DNA from: Paenibacillus_AA sp045062745
GTDB taxonomy: Bacteria; Bacillota; Bacilli; Paenibacillales; NBRC-103111
NCBI RefSeq assembly: GCF_045062745.1
Contig: NZ_JBJGED010000003.1
Span: 186,001-250,000, forward strand
Reading direction: 5' to 3'
DNA: 64,000 nucleotides
Position numbers and translations under genes: made by a program
Shown: piece after piece, positions 53,567 to 62,862 of the stretch
Numbering within the stretch: the stretch's first letter is position 1
Layout of the letters: each line of letters opens with the position of its first letter
The notes under the pieces: model-generated
What the model was told of the DNA's origin: nothing
Databases searched by the model: none
What the model saw: the letters and a program-made list of their open reading frames with translations, nothing else

Positions 53567-54406
53567 CTAGCCCCACTGCTGCCGCCCATACTCGAGCGAT
53601 CTCCCAATCTGCTCGCCCTCGAGGCACTCCAGGATGATGTCGGTATACGGCTTGCGCTCCTGGGCCAGTTGGAGGAAGAGCGGCACATTGACGTCGCCTT
53701 CGCCCAGCGCCGTCGGCGTGAGCAGGCTGTCGCTCCGCAGGAGCGCATCCTTCGCGTGGAAGGCGACGACCCGGTCGCTCAGCAGGTCGAACGCCTCCCG
53801 GACGATCTCATCCTGCCGGCCGGCGTTGTCGGTGTCCAGCAGGCTGCACGGATCGAGCACGACGCCGAGCGTCGTAGAGACGACTTCGTCGAGCATCCGG
53901 CGCATATCCTCGGCGCGCTGGATGACGAAGGGGATGGACGGCTCGATACCGACGATGACGCCCCAGCGTTCCGCCTCTTCCGCCAGCTCGTAGAGCGAGT
54001 GACGGAGAATGCCCCACGCCTTCTTTTCATAGTCGTCGGGGAACTCCTGGCAGTACGTGTTCAGACGGCCGGTCTCCGTCGCCACCACGCTGCAGCCGAA
54101 GTCCCGGCAGAACTTCAGATGCTCCTTGAACCGCTTCACGCCTTGCCGGCGCACGTCAGGGTCCGGATGGATCGGGTCGATGCCGCATTCCAAGACGGCG
54201 ATTCGCACCCCTTGGCGCTGGAACGTCTCCGCGATATAAGACCCGAGCCCCGGGCTGAGCCGTCCCGCGGTGCAGTCCAGATCGGACAGCGCTTTGTCGA
54301 GCGCGAGCTGGACCGAAGTGAAGCCGGCGTCGCCGGCTTGCCGGGCGAGCTCGGCCACGGGCAGGCGGCCGAAGCAGTGGGCATGTATCCCAAACGGACG
54401 TGTCAA
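53567..54406 (-). CDS. Sugar phosphate isomerase/epimerase-like TIM barrel
   Basis: A 279-aa AP-endonuclease-2/xylose-isomerase-like barrel. The metal ligands expected for the family are visible: ECG (Glu), EPS (Glu), DPCSLLD (Asp), FHAKD (His) and the closing LECL (Glu). Start TTG 54406 follows AAGGAGG by about 9 nt. It lies 21 nt after the APH-like gene on the same strand and is probably cotranscribed. The substrate (ketose epimerisation, inosose handling or similar) is unknown. Confidence 0.8.
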   Translation of the reverse strand: MTRPFGIHAHCFGRLPVAELARQAGDAGFTSVQLALDKALSDLDCTAGRLSPGLGSYIAETFQRQGVRIAVLECGIDPIHPDPDVRRQGVKRFKEHLKFCRDFGCSVVATETGRLNTYCQEFPDDYEKKAWGILRHSLYELAEEAERWGVIVGIEPSIPFVIQRAEDMRRMLDEVVSTTLGVVLDPCSLLDTDNAGRQDEIVREAFDLLSDRVVAFHAKDALLRSDSLLTPTALGEGDVNVPLFLQLAQERKPYTDIILECLEGEQIGRSLEYGRQQWG

Positions 54407-54427
54407 CGTTAGTTGCCTCCTTCATGG

Positions 54428-55324
54428 TTAGGATCGCGCGTTCTTCCACTCGGCCCAAGCTTCTAGGTAAGCGGGCAGATCATCCGGATGGTGGCGCAAA
54501 CACGTGGCGATCCGGCAATACAGCTGGATCACCGTCTCCCGGATGAGGAGAGAACGGGGAAGCGGTCCCGAGTCGCCGGTCGGCATGGCGTCAGCCGCAT
54601 CCAGCAGGGTGTCCGGCGACAGATCGTCGGGGGAGGAGCAGAAGGCGAAGACGAGATCGTAGAGCGGCGGCCCGATCATGGGGCTAGGATCGATGACGCC
54701 TGTCAGCTCTCCCTGCTCGAACAGGAAATTGTGAACTCCGCAGTCGCCATGCAGCCAGTAGGCCGGCCCGATGCCCGGCCCGGCGGTCTCGAGCACCGCC
54801 GCGGCGTGGGGAAGGGCGAGCTGCTGCACCATCGCGTGCTCCTCTTCGGGGAGCAGGTCGCCGATTGCGGCGCGGGCTTCCTGGATGCGCTCCTGGATGA
54901 AGTCTAGCCAGGAATCGGCCGGTTCATCCATCCACCCCCAGCCGTGGTGATCTTCCGCGACGACATAGGCGCCGATCAGCCGTTCGGCGACGGCTGGCAG
55001 CCAACCCTTCTTCGGGCCGCGGGCGGGGAAGGCGCTCCCCTGGATATAGGAGTATACGATGAATTCATTTTGTGGATCGGCATAAAGGAGTCGGGGCAAC
55101 AGCGGGTTGCCGCTATAACCCGTCAGGAATCGGGCGGTGATATAAATTTGCTGCGGATCGTCCAGTTTCAGCACATAAGCCGGTTGACCGGCTGCCTTCA
55201 GCACGTACACGGTACCCAAGGTCGTCCCTCTCAACCGCTCGGAGACCTCGCAATCCGGTTCGACAATCCCCTTGTGCTTCAGCTCTTGAACCAAGTTCAT
55301 CGGATCGGGCAAATTCGGATGCAT
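54428..55324 (-). CDS. Aminoglycoside-phosphotransferase-fold small-molecule kinase
   Basis: A 298-aa APH/choline-kinase-fold protein. YVLKLDD carries the ATP-binding Lys; LHGDCGVHNFLF is the catalytic loop (Brenner-type HxDxxxxN, here HGDCGVHN). VIDPSPMIGPPLYDL gives the metal Asp. Being upstream of a sugar isomerase-like gene, it may phosphorylate a sugar or another hydroxyl compound. Nothing specifically indicates antibiotic resistance. Confidence 0.8.
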   Translation of the reverse strand: MHPNLPDPMNLVQELKHKGIVEPDCEVSERLRGTTLGTVYVLKAAGQPAYVLKLDDPQQIYITARFLTGYSGNPLLPRLLYADPQNEFIVYSYIQGSAFPARGPKKGWLPAVAERLIGAYVVAEDHHGWGWMDEPADSWLDFIQERIQEARAAIGDLLPEEEHAMVQQLALPHAAAVLETAGPGIGPAYWLHGDCGVHNFLFEQGELTGVIDPSPMIGPPLYDLVFAFCSSPDDLSPDTLLDAADAMPTGDSGPLPRSLLIRETVIQLYCRIATCLRHHPDDLPAYLEAWAEWKNARS

Positions 55325-55518
55325 GTCGTTCCCTCTCTTCCAAGTGGAATGGAAATACAGGACGGATTTTACATTGGTGACAGCACGTTACTTAAAGGGG
55401 TTTACGGTTCTAAGTATACCAGAAGGAGATGTCCCGTATAGATGAAAAATTCCTATAACCGAATCCGGTTCCTCTTGCTATAATACTAAAGATGGAAAAA
55501 ATAGGACTGTAGGTGGAT

Positions 55519-56673
55519 ATGGTGGCGAATGCCGTGTTACGGTGGGTCAGTTTGCTGCTTGTGCTAATTTATATCGGCGTTATGATAGCGGGACAACGGC
55601 ATTGGAATATGAACCGGGAGCGTCAGGCGCTGCTGCAGCCTGTGGGTTATGCGGCAGCCGAGCAGGCCGTGCCCGGCGGCGGCTCGTCTCCGTCGTCCGG
55701 GAGCGCAGCCGCTTCGGCCCCGTCGGGCAAGCCGGACAAGCTCGTCGAGGCGACCGATCCGGCTTGGCTGTACACGAACGGATCGTGGAGCCAGGCGAGC
55801 GAATCGGGCTGGGGCGAAGTGAAGAAGGCCGCGCGCATAGGGCGCAAGGCTCAGTTGATGACGAACAGCCCTTCCGCGGTGTTGAAGCAGCGGGCCATTG
55901 GCGGTACGCTCACCGTCACGGTGGACAAGCAGCCGGTCGTACGCCAGACGCTGCCGGCCGACGGCTCCGCCCTCGATATCCCGCTCTATAAGGGGGCAGC
56001 CGGCTGGCATACGATCGAGATCGCTTTCTCCCATGCCGCGGAGATCGACGGCTTGTGGATCGAGAACGGCTCCGAGCTCAAGCAGCCGGCGTCGCCTGCT
56101 GCGAAGAAATTGGTCGTGCTCGGCCACAGCTACGTCGAGGGGGGCAACGCGACCGATTGGGGCGCGAAATCGTTCACCGCTCTCCTCGGCGGCCTGCTCG
56201 GCGTCGAGACGGTCAATCAGGGCGTCGCCGGGACCGACGTCGCGGTGAATTCCGGCAAGGACGCGCTCGACAGCGGCCTGAACCGGTACCGGGCGGACGT
56301 CGTTGCGGAGAAGCCGGACTACGTACTGCTCGTCTACGGCCTGAACGCCATCCCGTCCGACCCGAGGAAGATGCAGGCGGATTACACGTCGTTGTTAACG
56401 GCGTTAAGGAAGGAGCTGCCGGCCGTCCCGATCTTCGTAAGCGGGATCGTCTCTACCCCGAGCTACAGCGACAAGCAACTGCAGCCGTACAACGCCAGCA
56501 TTCAGAATGCGGTCAAGGCGACGAGCCAGGCGGTATTCATCGATCTGGCCGGCGCCTGGACAGCCGCGAACTACGCGCAGTATGTGTCGAGCGACCAAGT
56601 GCTGCCGACCGACGCCGGCCATCAGTTCCTCGCGGACAAGTATGCCGCGGCGATCAAGCCGTACCTCAAGTAG
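55519..56673 (+). CDS. Membrane-anchored SGNH/GDSL hydrolase
   Basis: A 384-aa protein with one N-terminal membrane segment (WVSLLLVLIYIGVMIA), a Gly/Ser-rich linker and a beta-rich domain (about 90-190). An SGNH hydrolase domain follows in which block I reads LGHSYVEGG, with QGVAGTD, VYGLNA and PTDAGHQF as later blocks (Ser and the Asp-His pair intact). It probably de-esterifies cell-surface or environmental glycans outside the membrane. Start codons GTG 55513, ATG 55519 and GTG 55522 are all possible. Only 2 nt separate it from the convergent ABC permease gene. Confidence 0.75.
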   Translation: MVANAVLRWVSLLLVLIYIGVMIAGQRHWNMNRERQALLQPVGYAAAEQAVPGGGSSPSSGSAAASAPSGKPDKLVEATDPAWLYTNGSWSQASESGWGEVKKAARIGRKAQLMTNSPSAVLKQRAIGGTLTVTVDKQPVVRQTLPADGSALDIPLYKGAAGWHTIEIAFSHAAEIDGLWIENGSELKQPASPAAKKLVVLGHSYVEGGNATDWGAKSFTALLGGLLGVETVNQGVAGTDVAVNSGKDALDSGLNRYRADVVAEKPDYVLLVYGLNAIPSDPRKMQADYTSLLTALRKELPAVPIFVSGIVSTPSYSDKQLQPYNASIQNAVKATSQAVFIDLAGAWTAANYAQYVSSDQVLPTDAGHQFLADKYAAAIKPYLK

Positions 56674-56675
56674 CG

Positions 56676-57458
56676 CTAGGAGCCGGTGGATCGGTAATGC
56701 CGGACCCCGACTTGCCAGACGAAGAGGCAAGGGAGGAGGAACAGGAAGCCGGCTAGCGGCAGCAGCATGTACGTCCAGCCGGCGCCTTCCGCCTTACCGA
56801 GCAAGTACAGGAGCGGCAAGTAATTGACGCAGCCGAACGGGATGACGAAGGTGAAGAAGCGCGTCACCCACTTGGAATAAATGTTCAGCGGGTACTGGGC
56901 CATCTCGCGCCCCCCGTCGGTGAAGACGTTGACGACCTCAAGCCCCTGGATCGTCCAGAAGCAGAGTGTCGCGGCGAGCATGAAGATGCCGGTGAAGATG
57001 AACGTGCCGCTAGCGATCATGAGGACGAGCAGCGCCGCCTTCGGCACCGTCCACTCAAGCTCGAGCCCGTTGATAGCGACGGCCAGCACGACGACGCTCT
57101 GGAACAGTCGGCCGAAGCGGGTGAACTCGAATTTCGAGCCGAGCACCTGCAGGAACGTGCTGCGCGGCCGGACGAGCAGCCGGTCGAAGTCTCCCCCGGC
57201 CACGAGGCTCGAGAACGCGTCGAAGCCCCGGGCGAAGCATTCGCTGACCGCAAACGACATGTGGATCACGCCGAAGCATAGCGCAACCTCGGCGAAGCTC
57301 CAACCCTGAATTTGGCCGAACCGCTCGAACAGCAGGTAGAGGGCGGCGAACATGGAGAACGGGATGAAAAACTGTCCGATCGTCAGCAGCCAGAACGAGG
57401 TCCGGTACTGCATTTGGGACTTGAACAGAATTAGCACATAGCGTAAATATAAGCTCAC
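56676..57458 (-). CDS. ABC-2 family transporter permease
   Basis: A 260-aa protein with six hydrophobic segments; GGDFDRLLVRPRSTFLQVLG is the cytoplasmic loop typical of the PF06182-type ABC-2 permeases. Third gene of the 59245-to-56676 operon, 3 nt after the companion permease. The three-gene set is common in Firmicutes; its exported substrate is not established. Confidence 0.85.
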   Translation of the reverse strand: MSLYLRYVLILFKSQMQYRTSFWLLTIGQFFIPFSMFAALYLLFERFGQIQGWSFAEVALCFGVIHMSFAVSECFARGFDAFSSLVAGGDFDRLLVRPRSTFLQVLGSKFEFTRFGRLFQSVVVLAVAINGLELEWTVPKAALLVLMIASGTFIFTGIFMLAATLCFWTIQGLEVVNVFTDGGREMAQYPLNIYSKWVTRFFTFVIPFGCVNYLPLLYLLGKAEGAGWTYMLLPLAGFLFLLPCLFVWQVGVRHYRSTGS

Positions 57459-57461
57459 CGG

Positions 57462-58265
57462 TCAACCTCCTTGGATGACGACTTTGCGCAGAGCCTGACG
57501 GATCAGCAACTTCCCCAGCCCGATAAGCGCAGTGAGCCAGACTAGCTGCTTGAGAACACTGATCAGTGCTTGCGATACCGGGATCTGCCCGGAGTACACC
57601 CGGAACGGCAAGTCGCCGATGAGGTGGAACGGCAGCAGCTCCGCGACCTGCTGCAGCGGGCCGGGCATAAGCGGGATCGGGATGATCATGCCGGCGAGGA
57701 AGTCGCCCAGAATACCGAACAGGAGCAGCGAGCCGGTTGGCGATAATGTGACGAACACCGAGATGTACATCAGCATCGAGATCGCCACCATGACGAGCAG
57801 CCCGAGCGCGAGCGTCAGGACGAACAGCAGGAACGCCGGTACGGACTCCGGCAGATCGAGCCGGAACGGCTCCGGCAGGAAGAACGCGATGAGGAGAATC
57901 GGCGCGCAGCGCAAGAGCGCGGCGGAGATGCGCTGGGCCATCAGCTTCGCATACCAGAATTCATAGATGCCGGCCGGCCGGCACAGCTCATAGGCGACAT
58001 TCCCGCTCGTGATGAGCTGGAACAGCTCGCTGTCCCGGTACCACAGCATGATCAGCGCTAGAAAAGCCTGCTTGAGCCAAGTGTAAGTGACCACCTCGTC
58101 GAGCGTCATCGTCATGGGTTGCGTCGAATAGGCGTAGAACGCGATGAATACCATGATGTGCATGAAGCCGAAGAAGAACTGGGTCGCCATCCCGGCGAAC
58201 GCCGCCGACCGGTATTGCAGCCCTAGCATGAGCCGAAGCCGTAAGACGGAATAATACGCTTTCAT
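57462..58265 (-). CDS. ABC-2 family transporter permease
   Basis: A 267-aa six-helix companion permease (LITSGNVAYELCRPAGIYEF is its loop equivalent). Its start overlaps the ATPase stop by 4 nt (ATGA), so the two are translationally coupled. Confidence 0.85.
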   Translation of the reverse strand: MKAYYSVLRLRLMLGLQYRSAAFAGMATQFFFGFMHIMVFIAFYAYSTQPMTMTLDEVVTYTWLKQAFLALIMLWYRDSELFQLITSGNVAYELCRPAGIYEFWYAKLMAQRISAALLRCAPILLIAFFLPEPFRLDLPESVPAFLLFVLTLALGLLVMVAISMLMYISVFVTLSPTGSLLLFGILGDFLAGMIIPIPLMPGPLQQVAELLPFHLIGDLPFRVYSGQIPVSQALISVLKQLVWLTALIGLGKLLIRQALRKVVIQGG

Positions 58266-59245
58266 ATCCGGTGCTCCTTATACAGCTTCACGATCAACTC
58301 CTCGATCGGCTGCGCTTCCACCGCCACGTCCATCAGCTCCAACCTTCCGGACAGCTCGCTGATGACGTGCGAGACGAGCGCCTGCTCCGTATTGACCAAC
58401 AGTACGGCTCTTTCGGACGTTCGCGACATGACGGTCGTCCCATGAATGTCGAGCGCCGGCTCGGCTTCCGTCTCGCGATAATCGACGGTAATCGTTTTAT
58501 GCGTATCGTAGCGATTGCGCAGGTCGGACAGCTTGCCGTCGAACAGGACACTGCCTTTGCCGATCAGGATAATCCGGTTCGCCAACGCTTCTATATCGCT
58601 CATGTCGTGGGTGGTCAGGATGACGGTGACGCCTTTTTCTTTATTGATCGTCTTGATGAACTGGCGGACGGCGACTTTGGATACGGCGTCTAAGCCGATC
58701 GTTGGCTCATCGAGGAAGAGGATGTCGGGGCTGTGCAGCAGGGAGGCGGCGATCTCGCAGCGCATCCGCTGGCCCAGACTTAGCTGGCGGACCGGAGTGT
58801 GGAGGATGGCGCCCAGGTCGAGATTGTCGACCAGCAGGTCCAGGGTGGCGCGGAAGTCCGCCGGCGGAATCTTGTAGATGTCGCGCAGCAGCTCGAACGA
58901 ATCCATCACCGGGACGTCCCACCACAGCTGGGTGCGCTGCCCGAAGACGACGCCGATGTTGCGGACGTAGGGGACGCGCTCCTTCCAGGGCGTGTAGCCC
59001 TTGATGCTGCAGGTTCCGTGATCCGGGACGAGAATGCCGCTCATGACTTTGATGGTTGTGGATTTGCCCGCCCCGTTCGGGCCGATGTAGCCTACGATTT
59101 CCCCGGCGGGGATGGAGAAGGAGATGTCTTTCAGGGCGTGCACCGTGGTGTGCTCGCGTACGAATAGCGCTTTTGCCGCTTGCAACAGACCTGTGGTACG
59201 TTTCGCCACTTGGAAGGACTTGCTGATCCCATGCAGTTCGATCAC
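58262..59245 (-). CDS. ABC transporter ATP-binding protein
   Basis: A 327-aa ATPase of the exporter. Walker A GPNGAGKST (about 55-63), signature LSLGQRMR, Walker B ILFLDEPTIGLD and the switch His in TTHDMSDIEAL are all intact. An ~80-aa C-terminal extension follows, as in Uup/NatA-like drug or lipid exporters. First gene of the operon; it pairs with the two PF06182-type permeases. Confidence 0.92.
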   Translation of the reverse strand: MIELHGISKSFQVAKRTTGLLQAAKALFVREHTTVHALKDISFSIPAGEIVGYIGPNGAGKSTTIKVMSGILVPDHGTCSIKGYTPWKERVPYVRNIGVVFGQRTQLWWDVPVMDSFELLRDIYKIPPADFRATLDLLVDNLDLGAILHTPVRQLSLGQRMRCEIAASLLHSPDILFLDEPTIGLDAVSKVAVRQFIKTINKEKGVTVILTTHDMSDIEALANRIILIGKGSVLFDGKLSDLRNRYDTHKTITVDYRETEAEPALDIHGTTVMSRTSERAVLLVNTEQALVSHVISELSGRLELMDVAVEAQPIEELIVKLYKEHRI

Positions 59246-59425
59246 TTGCGCTTATTCCTCCTTATTCAATTTTGAGGTTGCTCCCAAAATGAAGCATTTA
59301 CCATTGTAGGCTTCCGGCGGGAGGAGGACAAGGGAGAAAATAAGTAAAACGATTGTCTCGCCTCATCATCCTCTAGGGACGGGTTGTGTCAAGGGAACGG
59401 ATGGCGCATAATGAGAGGTAAGATA

Positions 59426-59481
59426 CCCCACAAAGTGACGTGAGCCTTTGGAGCTTATTCCGATTACTTTGCGGGGACCCC
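59426..59481 (+). repeat. Palindromic element, copy C
   Basis: CCCCACAAAGT (59426-59436) and ACTTTGCGGGG (59466-59476) enclose 29 nt and are followed by ACCCC. It ends 28 nt before the glutaredoxin start codon, so it is probably within that gene's leader. The remaining 59246-59425 spacer shows nothing else distinct. Confidence 0.85.
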
Positions 59482-59509
59482 AGGATTTATACGGATGGGA
59501 GGGTTACTC

Positions 59510-59758
59510 ATGAGCACAAGCGTCAACCAAGCGATCGTTTATTCCGCCCCCGGCTGCCAGGATTGCGAGAAGGTGAAGCAGCTCCTGAAGACCGAGGGCG
59601 TCGCCTATGAAGTAAAGGACGTGCTCACGGATGCGTCCGCGCGCGAAGCGGTCGAGAAGCTGGGCTTCCTCGGCATTCCGGTGACGGTCGTCGGTGAGCG
59701 TGCGGTCAAGGGCTTCCAGCCCGAAGAGCTGAAGAAGCTGCTGGCGGACGTTCGATAA
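59510..59758 (+). CDS. Glutaredoxin-family protein
   Basis: An 82-aa thioredoxin-fold protein. CQDC (about residues 16-19) is the redox pair, and GIPVTVVG holds the cis-Pro. It resembles NrdH/YruB-type glutaredoxins that reduce disulfides or take part in ribonucleotide reduction. ATG 59510 follows GGGAGG by 7 nt; a 5-codon longer start is disfavoured. Confidence 0.85.
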   Translation: MSTSVNQAIVYSAPGCQDCEKVKQLLKTEGVAYEVKDVLTDASAREAVEKLGFLGIPVTVVGERAVKGFQPEELKKLLADVR

Positions 59759-59826
59759 GCTCTTGCCTTACGGTTGCCAGACGGCTCCGGCGGATCTCTG
59801 TCTGCCGGGGCTGTTCGTTCTATCTA

Positions 59827-60168
59827 TCAAAAGGAAGGTTGTGTTGCCTGCAACTTATTACCGAAGGGATCATAAAAATCGAATTCCTTTCCTATACCAG
59901 GAATCTCCCGAATTGCTTGGACTCGTATCCCGTGAGTTTCTAATTTTTTATGAAGCTCATGAGCATCTGTGACTTTGAAAGATAAGGCCTGTAATTCCCA
60001 TCGGTCCTTAGATTCTGTAAGGAATATAGGAGGTCCTGACGGCACTACAAAACAGAATCCGTTCCATTTCAATTCAAGGTATTTCTCGTACCAATCTTTC
60101 GCCTTTTCTACATCCGGCACTGGGATGAAAATGGCCGTAATTCCTGTAATCATTGTTTGATCTGGCAT
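59827..60168 (-). CDS. VOC (glyoxalase/bleomycin-resistance-fold) protein
   Basis: A 113-aa single vicinal-oxygen-chelate domain: IFIPVPDVEKAKDWYEKYL at the start and FDFYDPFGNKLQ at the end. The function is open (isomerase, lyase or binding protein). Base composition is far more AT-rich than in the flanking genes, suggesting later arrival. Confidence 0.8.
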   Translation of the reverse strand: MPDQTMITGITAIFIPVPDVEKAKDWYEKYLELKWNGFCFVVPSGPPIFLTESKDRWELQALSFKVTDAHELHKKLETHGIRVQAIREIPGIGKEFDFYDPFGNKLQATQPSF

Positions 60169-60349
60169 TTGATTACTCCTCTATTCAAAAGTATGGTTAT
60201 TGTTCAAAGCCTTACTACCATCTTATTGATTTACCACATTATACCATATATTGAGCATGGTCAGAATGCAGTTTCGTAATATAGGATTTGGGGAGTCCGG
60301 TCCCGAATGCTAGATAGATATGGTGAATCCGAATGGAGGTTGGAAGCCC

Positions 60350-60949
60350 ATGAGTTGGAATGACAAGTTCAGCGAGTTGGCCAAGCAGCTTGTCGAACAT
60401 AAGCCGGCAATCTGCCCGACGGAACAACCCGACGGACGGATCGACCTGGAGATCGCAGAGCTGCGAACGGACGGTTTTGCGGGAGAGCGTCTAGCCTATG
60501 CGTTGGCCGTGAAGGCGGGGCTTCATCTGTTGAACGAAAGTCTCGATCGCTCGCATACGTTGTCGCAAGACATCCATACTTCGACCGGTAGCTATTGGCA
60601 CGGCATCATGCATCGGATGGAGGGAGACTACGGCAACGCGAAATATTGGTTTCGCATGGTGGGCAGCCATCCCGTGTATCCGGAATTGTTCGAGCAGGCC
60701 GGCGGCTACATGCGCAGCGAGACTGAGATGGTCGCCAGCTCAACGCTCAAGAAATTGTTGGACCGGTTGCTGGCCGGGAACGGTTGGGACCCTTACCTGT
60801 TCGTAGATCTGGTGGAGCAGTGCGTGACTTCACCGCGCGATGAAGCGGCTGAGCGGCTGCTCAAGCATGTGCAGTGGCTGGAGATGAGGCTGCTGCTTCA
60901 ATACAGCTACTCCCGGAGCGGCGGGGGAGACGAGTTACTGACGAACTGA
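60350..60949 (+). CDS. Conserved protein of unknown function
   Basis: A 199-aa soluble protein. YWHGIMHRMEGDYGNAKYWF followed by GSHPVYPEL is a striking motif that I recall from uncharacterised proteins in distant bacteria. A mostly helical tail follows. ATG 60350 follows GGAGG by about 10 nt. No transmembrane segment or signal is seen. Monocistronic, ending at the terminator at 60962. Confidence 0.65.
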   Translation: MSWNDKFSELAKQLVEHKPAICPTEQPDGRIDLEIAELRTDGFAGERLAYALAVKAGLHLLNESLDRSHTLSQDIHTSTGSYWHGIMHRMEGDYGNAKYWFRMVGSHPVYPELFEQAGGYMRSETEMVASSTLKKLLDRLLAGNGWDPYLFVDLVEQCVTSPRDEAAERLLKHVQWLEMRLLLQYSYSRSGGGDELLTN

Positions 60950-60961
60950 CCTAGGATAGAT

Positions 60962-61018
60962 AGAAGCGAGAGTAGGTGCCGTGCCGCTGGGCGGAGCCTC
61001 TCTCGCTCTTCTTTTTTT
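60962..61018 (+). terminator. Intrinsic terminator after the 60350 gene
   Basis: AAGCGAGAG pairs with CTCTCGCTT-like CTCTCGCTCTT around an internally paired loop, ending in TTTTTTT. Confidence 0.85.
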
Positions 61019-61163
61019 GGAGATAAAGGTGCAAATTTTACGAATAAAAAGACAAAGAAATTCGGCCTCGCTCCAAGCTATGATGGCGATAGGAGGGAGG
61101 CCGGAGTGCGTGATGCGCAAGGGCCGACCCTCACCATTCTAACGAGGGAACGGAGTGGAATTG

Positions 61164-62822
61164 ATGTTGAACCAAAGGCCATCGGATTCGGCAGATCAAG
61201 CCGACAGCGGGAGTGTGAGCAAGGAGAGGAGCGGCAAGGGATGGACGCGAAGATCGGTGCTGGCGTCGATGGGGGCGGCGGGCGTCGCCTTGGTATGCAG
61301 CCGGGCTCTAGGGGAGCCTAGGCCGGAGCTTGCCGCAGGGGCGGTCTCGAGTTTGGCGGCGGCGGGCGGGCAGGCTCCCGGTCCGGTGAGTACCGCCTCC
61401 TCCGGCTCCTATCCCCAAGTCGACTACGTCCAGCTGCTCCGGGAGCACAACGAAACGGCCGTGACGCTCTATGCCAAGGTTACGGGTAACCGCAGCGTGG
61501 AAGCGCTGATCCCGTTCAAGGGCAAACGCTGCGCCCACTATGCCTTCATCAAAGACACGAACGACGATTTCATCAAAATGCAGTACGGGGCCGTATCGGA
61601 TCTCGACATCCAGTACATGCGGATGAACGCTCTGGATTATGCGAGCAAGACCGGGACGTGGGTGACCGGATTTCCGCCTAACGACTATACGACGCAGGTG
61701 GGCGCGACCTTTACGTTCACGTTCGAAGGGACCGGCTTTAACTTTCAGCATTTCACGGATACACGGGGAGGTGTCTGGCAGCTCAGTGTGGACGGGGTCG
61801 TCGCAGCGTCGGTCAGCACCCACATCGATGCCGTGCCCGCCGATCAGAAGTTTACCGGCAACTACGCGTCTCGGCCGGTTGCGCGAGGATTGGCGAACGG
61901 GATGCATACCGTCGTCGGTACGTTCCAAGGCGACGATCCCGGCCATCCGCCCTCCGGAGGGCCCGGCACGTCTAGAGGCTGGGTCCGCAATGCGGCAAGC
62001 TACTCTTCGCAGGACGACAAGTACCGGACCGCCATCATTTACGGAGAGAGCCAGACGCTAACCCCGGTTAAGCGGTTCGACGTCCTGCATTCCTGGAGCA
62101 ACAAGGAGTTCGCGCTCAACATGACCCCGGCGAATTCCGGCTTGCCCTACCATTTCCTCCCTGAACATGTGAACGTAGGGACTGTGTTCGCCGTTTCCCA
62201 GCGCGTGTACTTCGACGATGCCGAGATCGTCGACTGGACGCCGGACGCCTCGGTCCGGCCGGTGAAATCGGTGAAGATCGTGCAGCAGCTGCTAGGCCGG
62301 CATCCCGGCGATCCGTCCAACCCCGTGGCCGAGATTCAATGCGTCCACACCGTCAGCGCACTGGGCGTCTCGATCAAAGCGCGGGTGAAATGGCTGCGGC
62401 CGGTTACGATTCTCGCCGGCTATGGCATGATGTTCCCCGTAGTCGGCTCGTTCGCCGACAAGTTCATCACGAGCTTCGGCAATGTCTATGCCGCCACCGC
62501 GACCGACGGCAGCAAAACCGATTTGGCCGAGAATGATCAAGCGGTCAGCTATGCGTACATTCATAACGCTTCCGGAACTTCCGGCGAGCCGGATACGGTG
62601 GTCGCGATGACGATCCAGGATATCGCCAAGACGCTGCGGCAGGGCATGCCGGGCCAACGGAGCACCGGCTCGGTCGTGTGGCTGCAGCACCGGGACGCCA
62701 CGATGCAAAAATTGTACCCGCAGCCGTTCGAGCAGTATACGGCCGCCGCAGGGGAAACGTATGAAGCCGGGGGAACGTTCTTCATCGGGGAGCTTCCGCT
62801 CGCGCATCAGCTCCTGAGCTAG
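61164..62822 (+). CDS. Tat-exported protein of unknown function
   Basis: A 552-aa secreted protein. WTRRSVLASMGAAGVALVC is a twin-arginine signal. The rest is beta-rich, with a domain (FTFTFEGTGFNFQHFTD) that resembles a carbohydrate-binding beta-sandwich and a second large beta domain. No catalytic motif is recognised. Start ATG 61164 (CGGAG 8 nt upstream) is preferred over GTG 61155. It precedes another Tat-exported protein 40 nt downstream, and the two are probably cotranscribed. Confidence 0.65.
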   Translation: MLNQRPSDSADQADSGSVSKERSGKGWTRRSVLASMGAAGVALVCSRALGEPRPELAAGAVSSLAAAGGQAPGPVSTASSGSYPQVDYVQLLREHNETAVTLYAKVTGNRSVEALIPFKGKRCAHYAFIKDTNDDFIKMQYGAVSDLDIQYMRMNALDYASKTGTWVTGFPPNDYTTQVGATFTFTFEGTGFNFQHFTDTRGGVWQLSVDGVVAASVSTHIDAVPADQKFTGNYASRPVARGLANGMHTVVGTFQGDDPGHPPSGGPGTSRGWVRNAASYSSQDDKYRTAIIYGESQTLTPVKRFDVLHSWSNKEFALNMTPANSGLPYHFLPEHVNVGTVFAVSQRVYFDDAEIVDWTPDASVRPVKSVKIVQQLLGRHPGDPSNPVAEIQCVHTVSALGVSIKARVKWLRPVTILAGYGMMFPVVGSFADKFITSFGNVYAATATDGSKTDLAENDQAVSYAYIHNASGTSGEPDTVVAMTIQDIAKTLRQGMPGQRSTGSVVWLQHRDATMQKLYPQPFEQYTAAAGETYEAGGTFFIGELPLAHQLLS

Positions 62823-62862
62823 ACCGAGTTGTTTCATCCAAACGTTATGAGGAGGGAATGAC

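Noticed and set aside
54428..55324. Aminoglycoside resistance gene
   Set aside because: The APH fold covers many kinases; the operon partner is a sugar isomerase-like gene and no resistance context is present.
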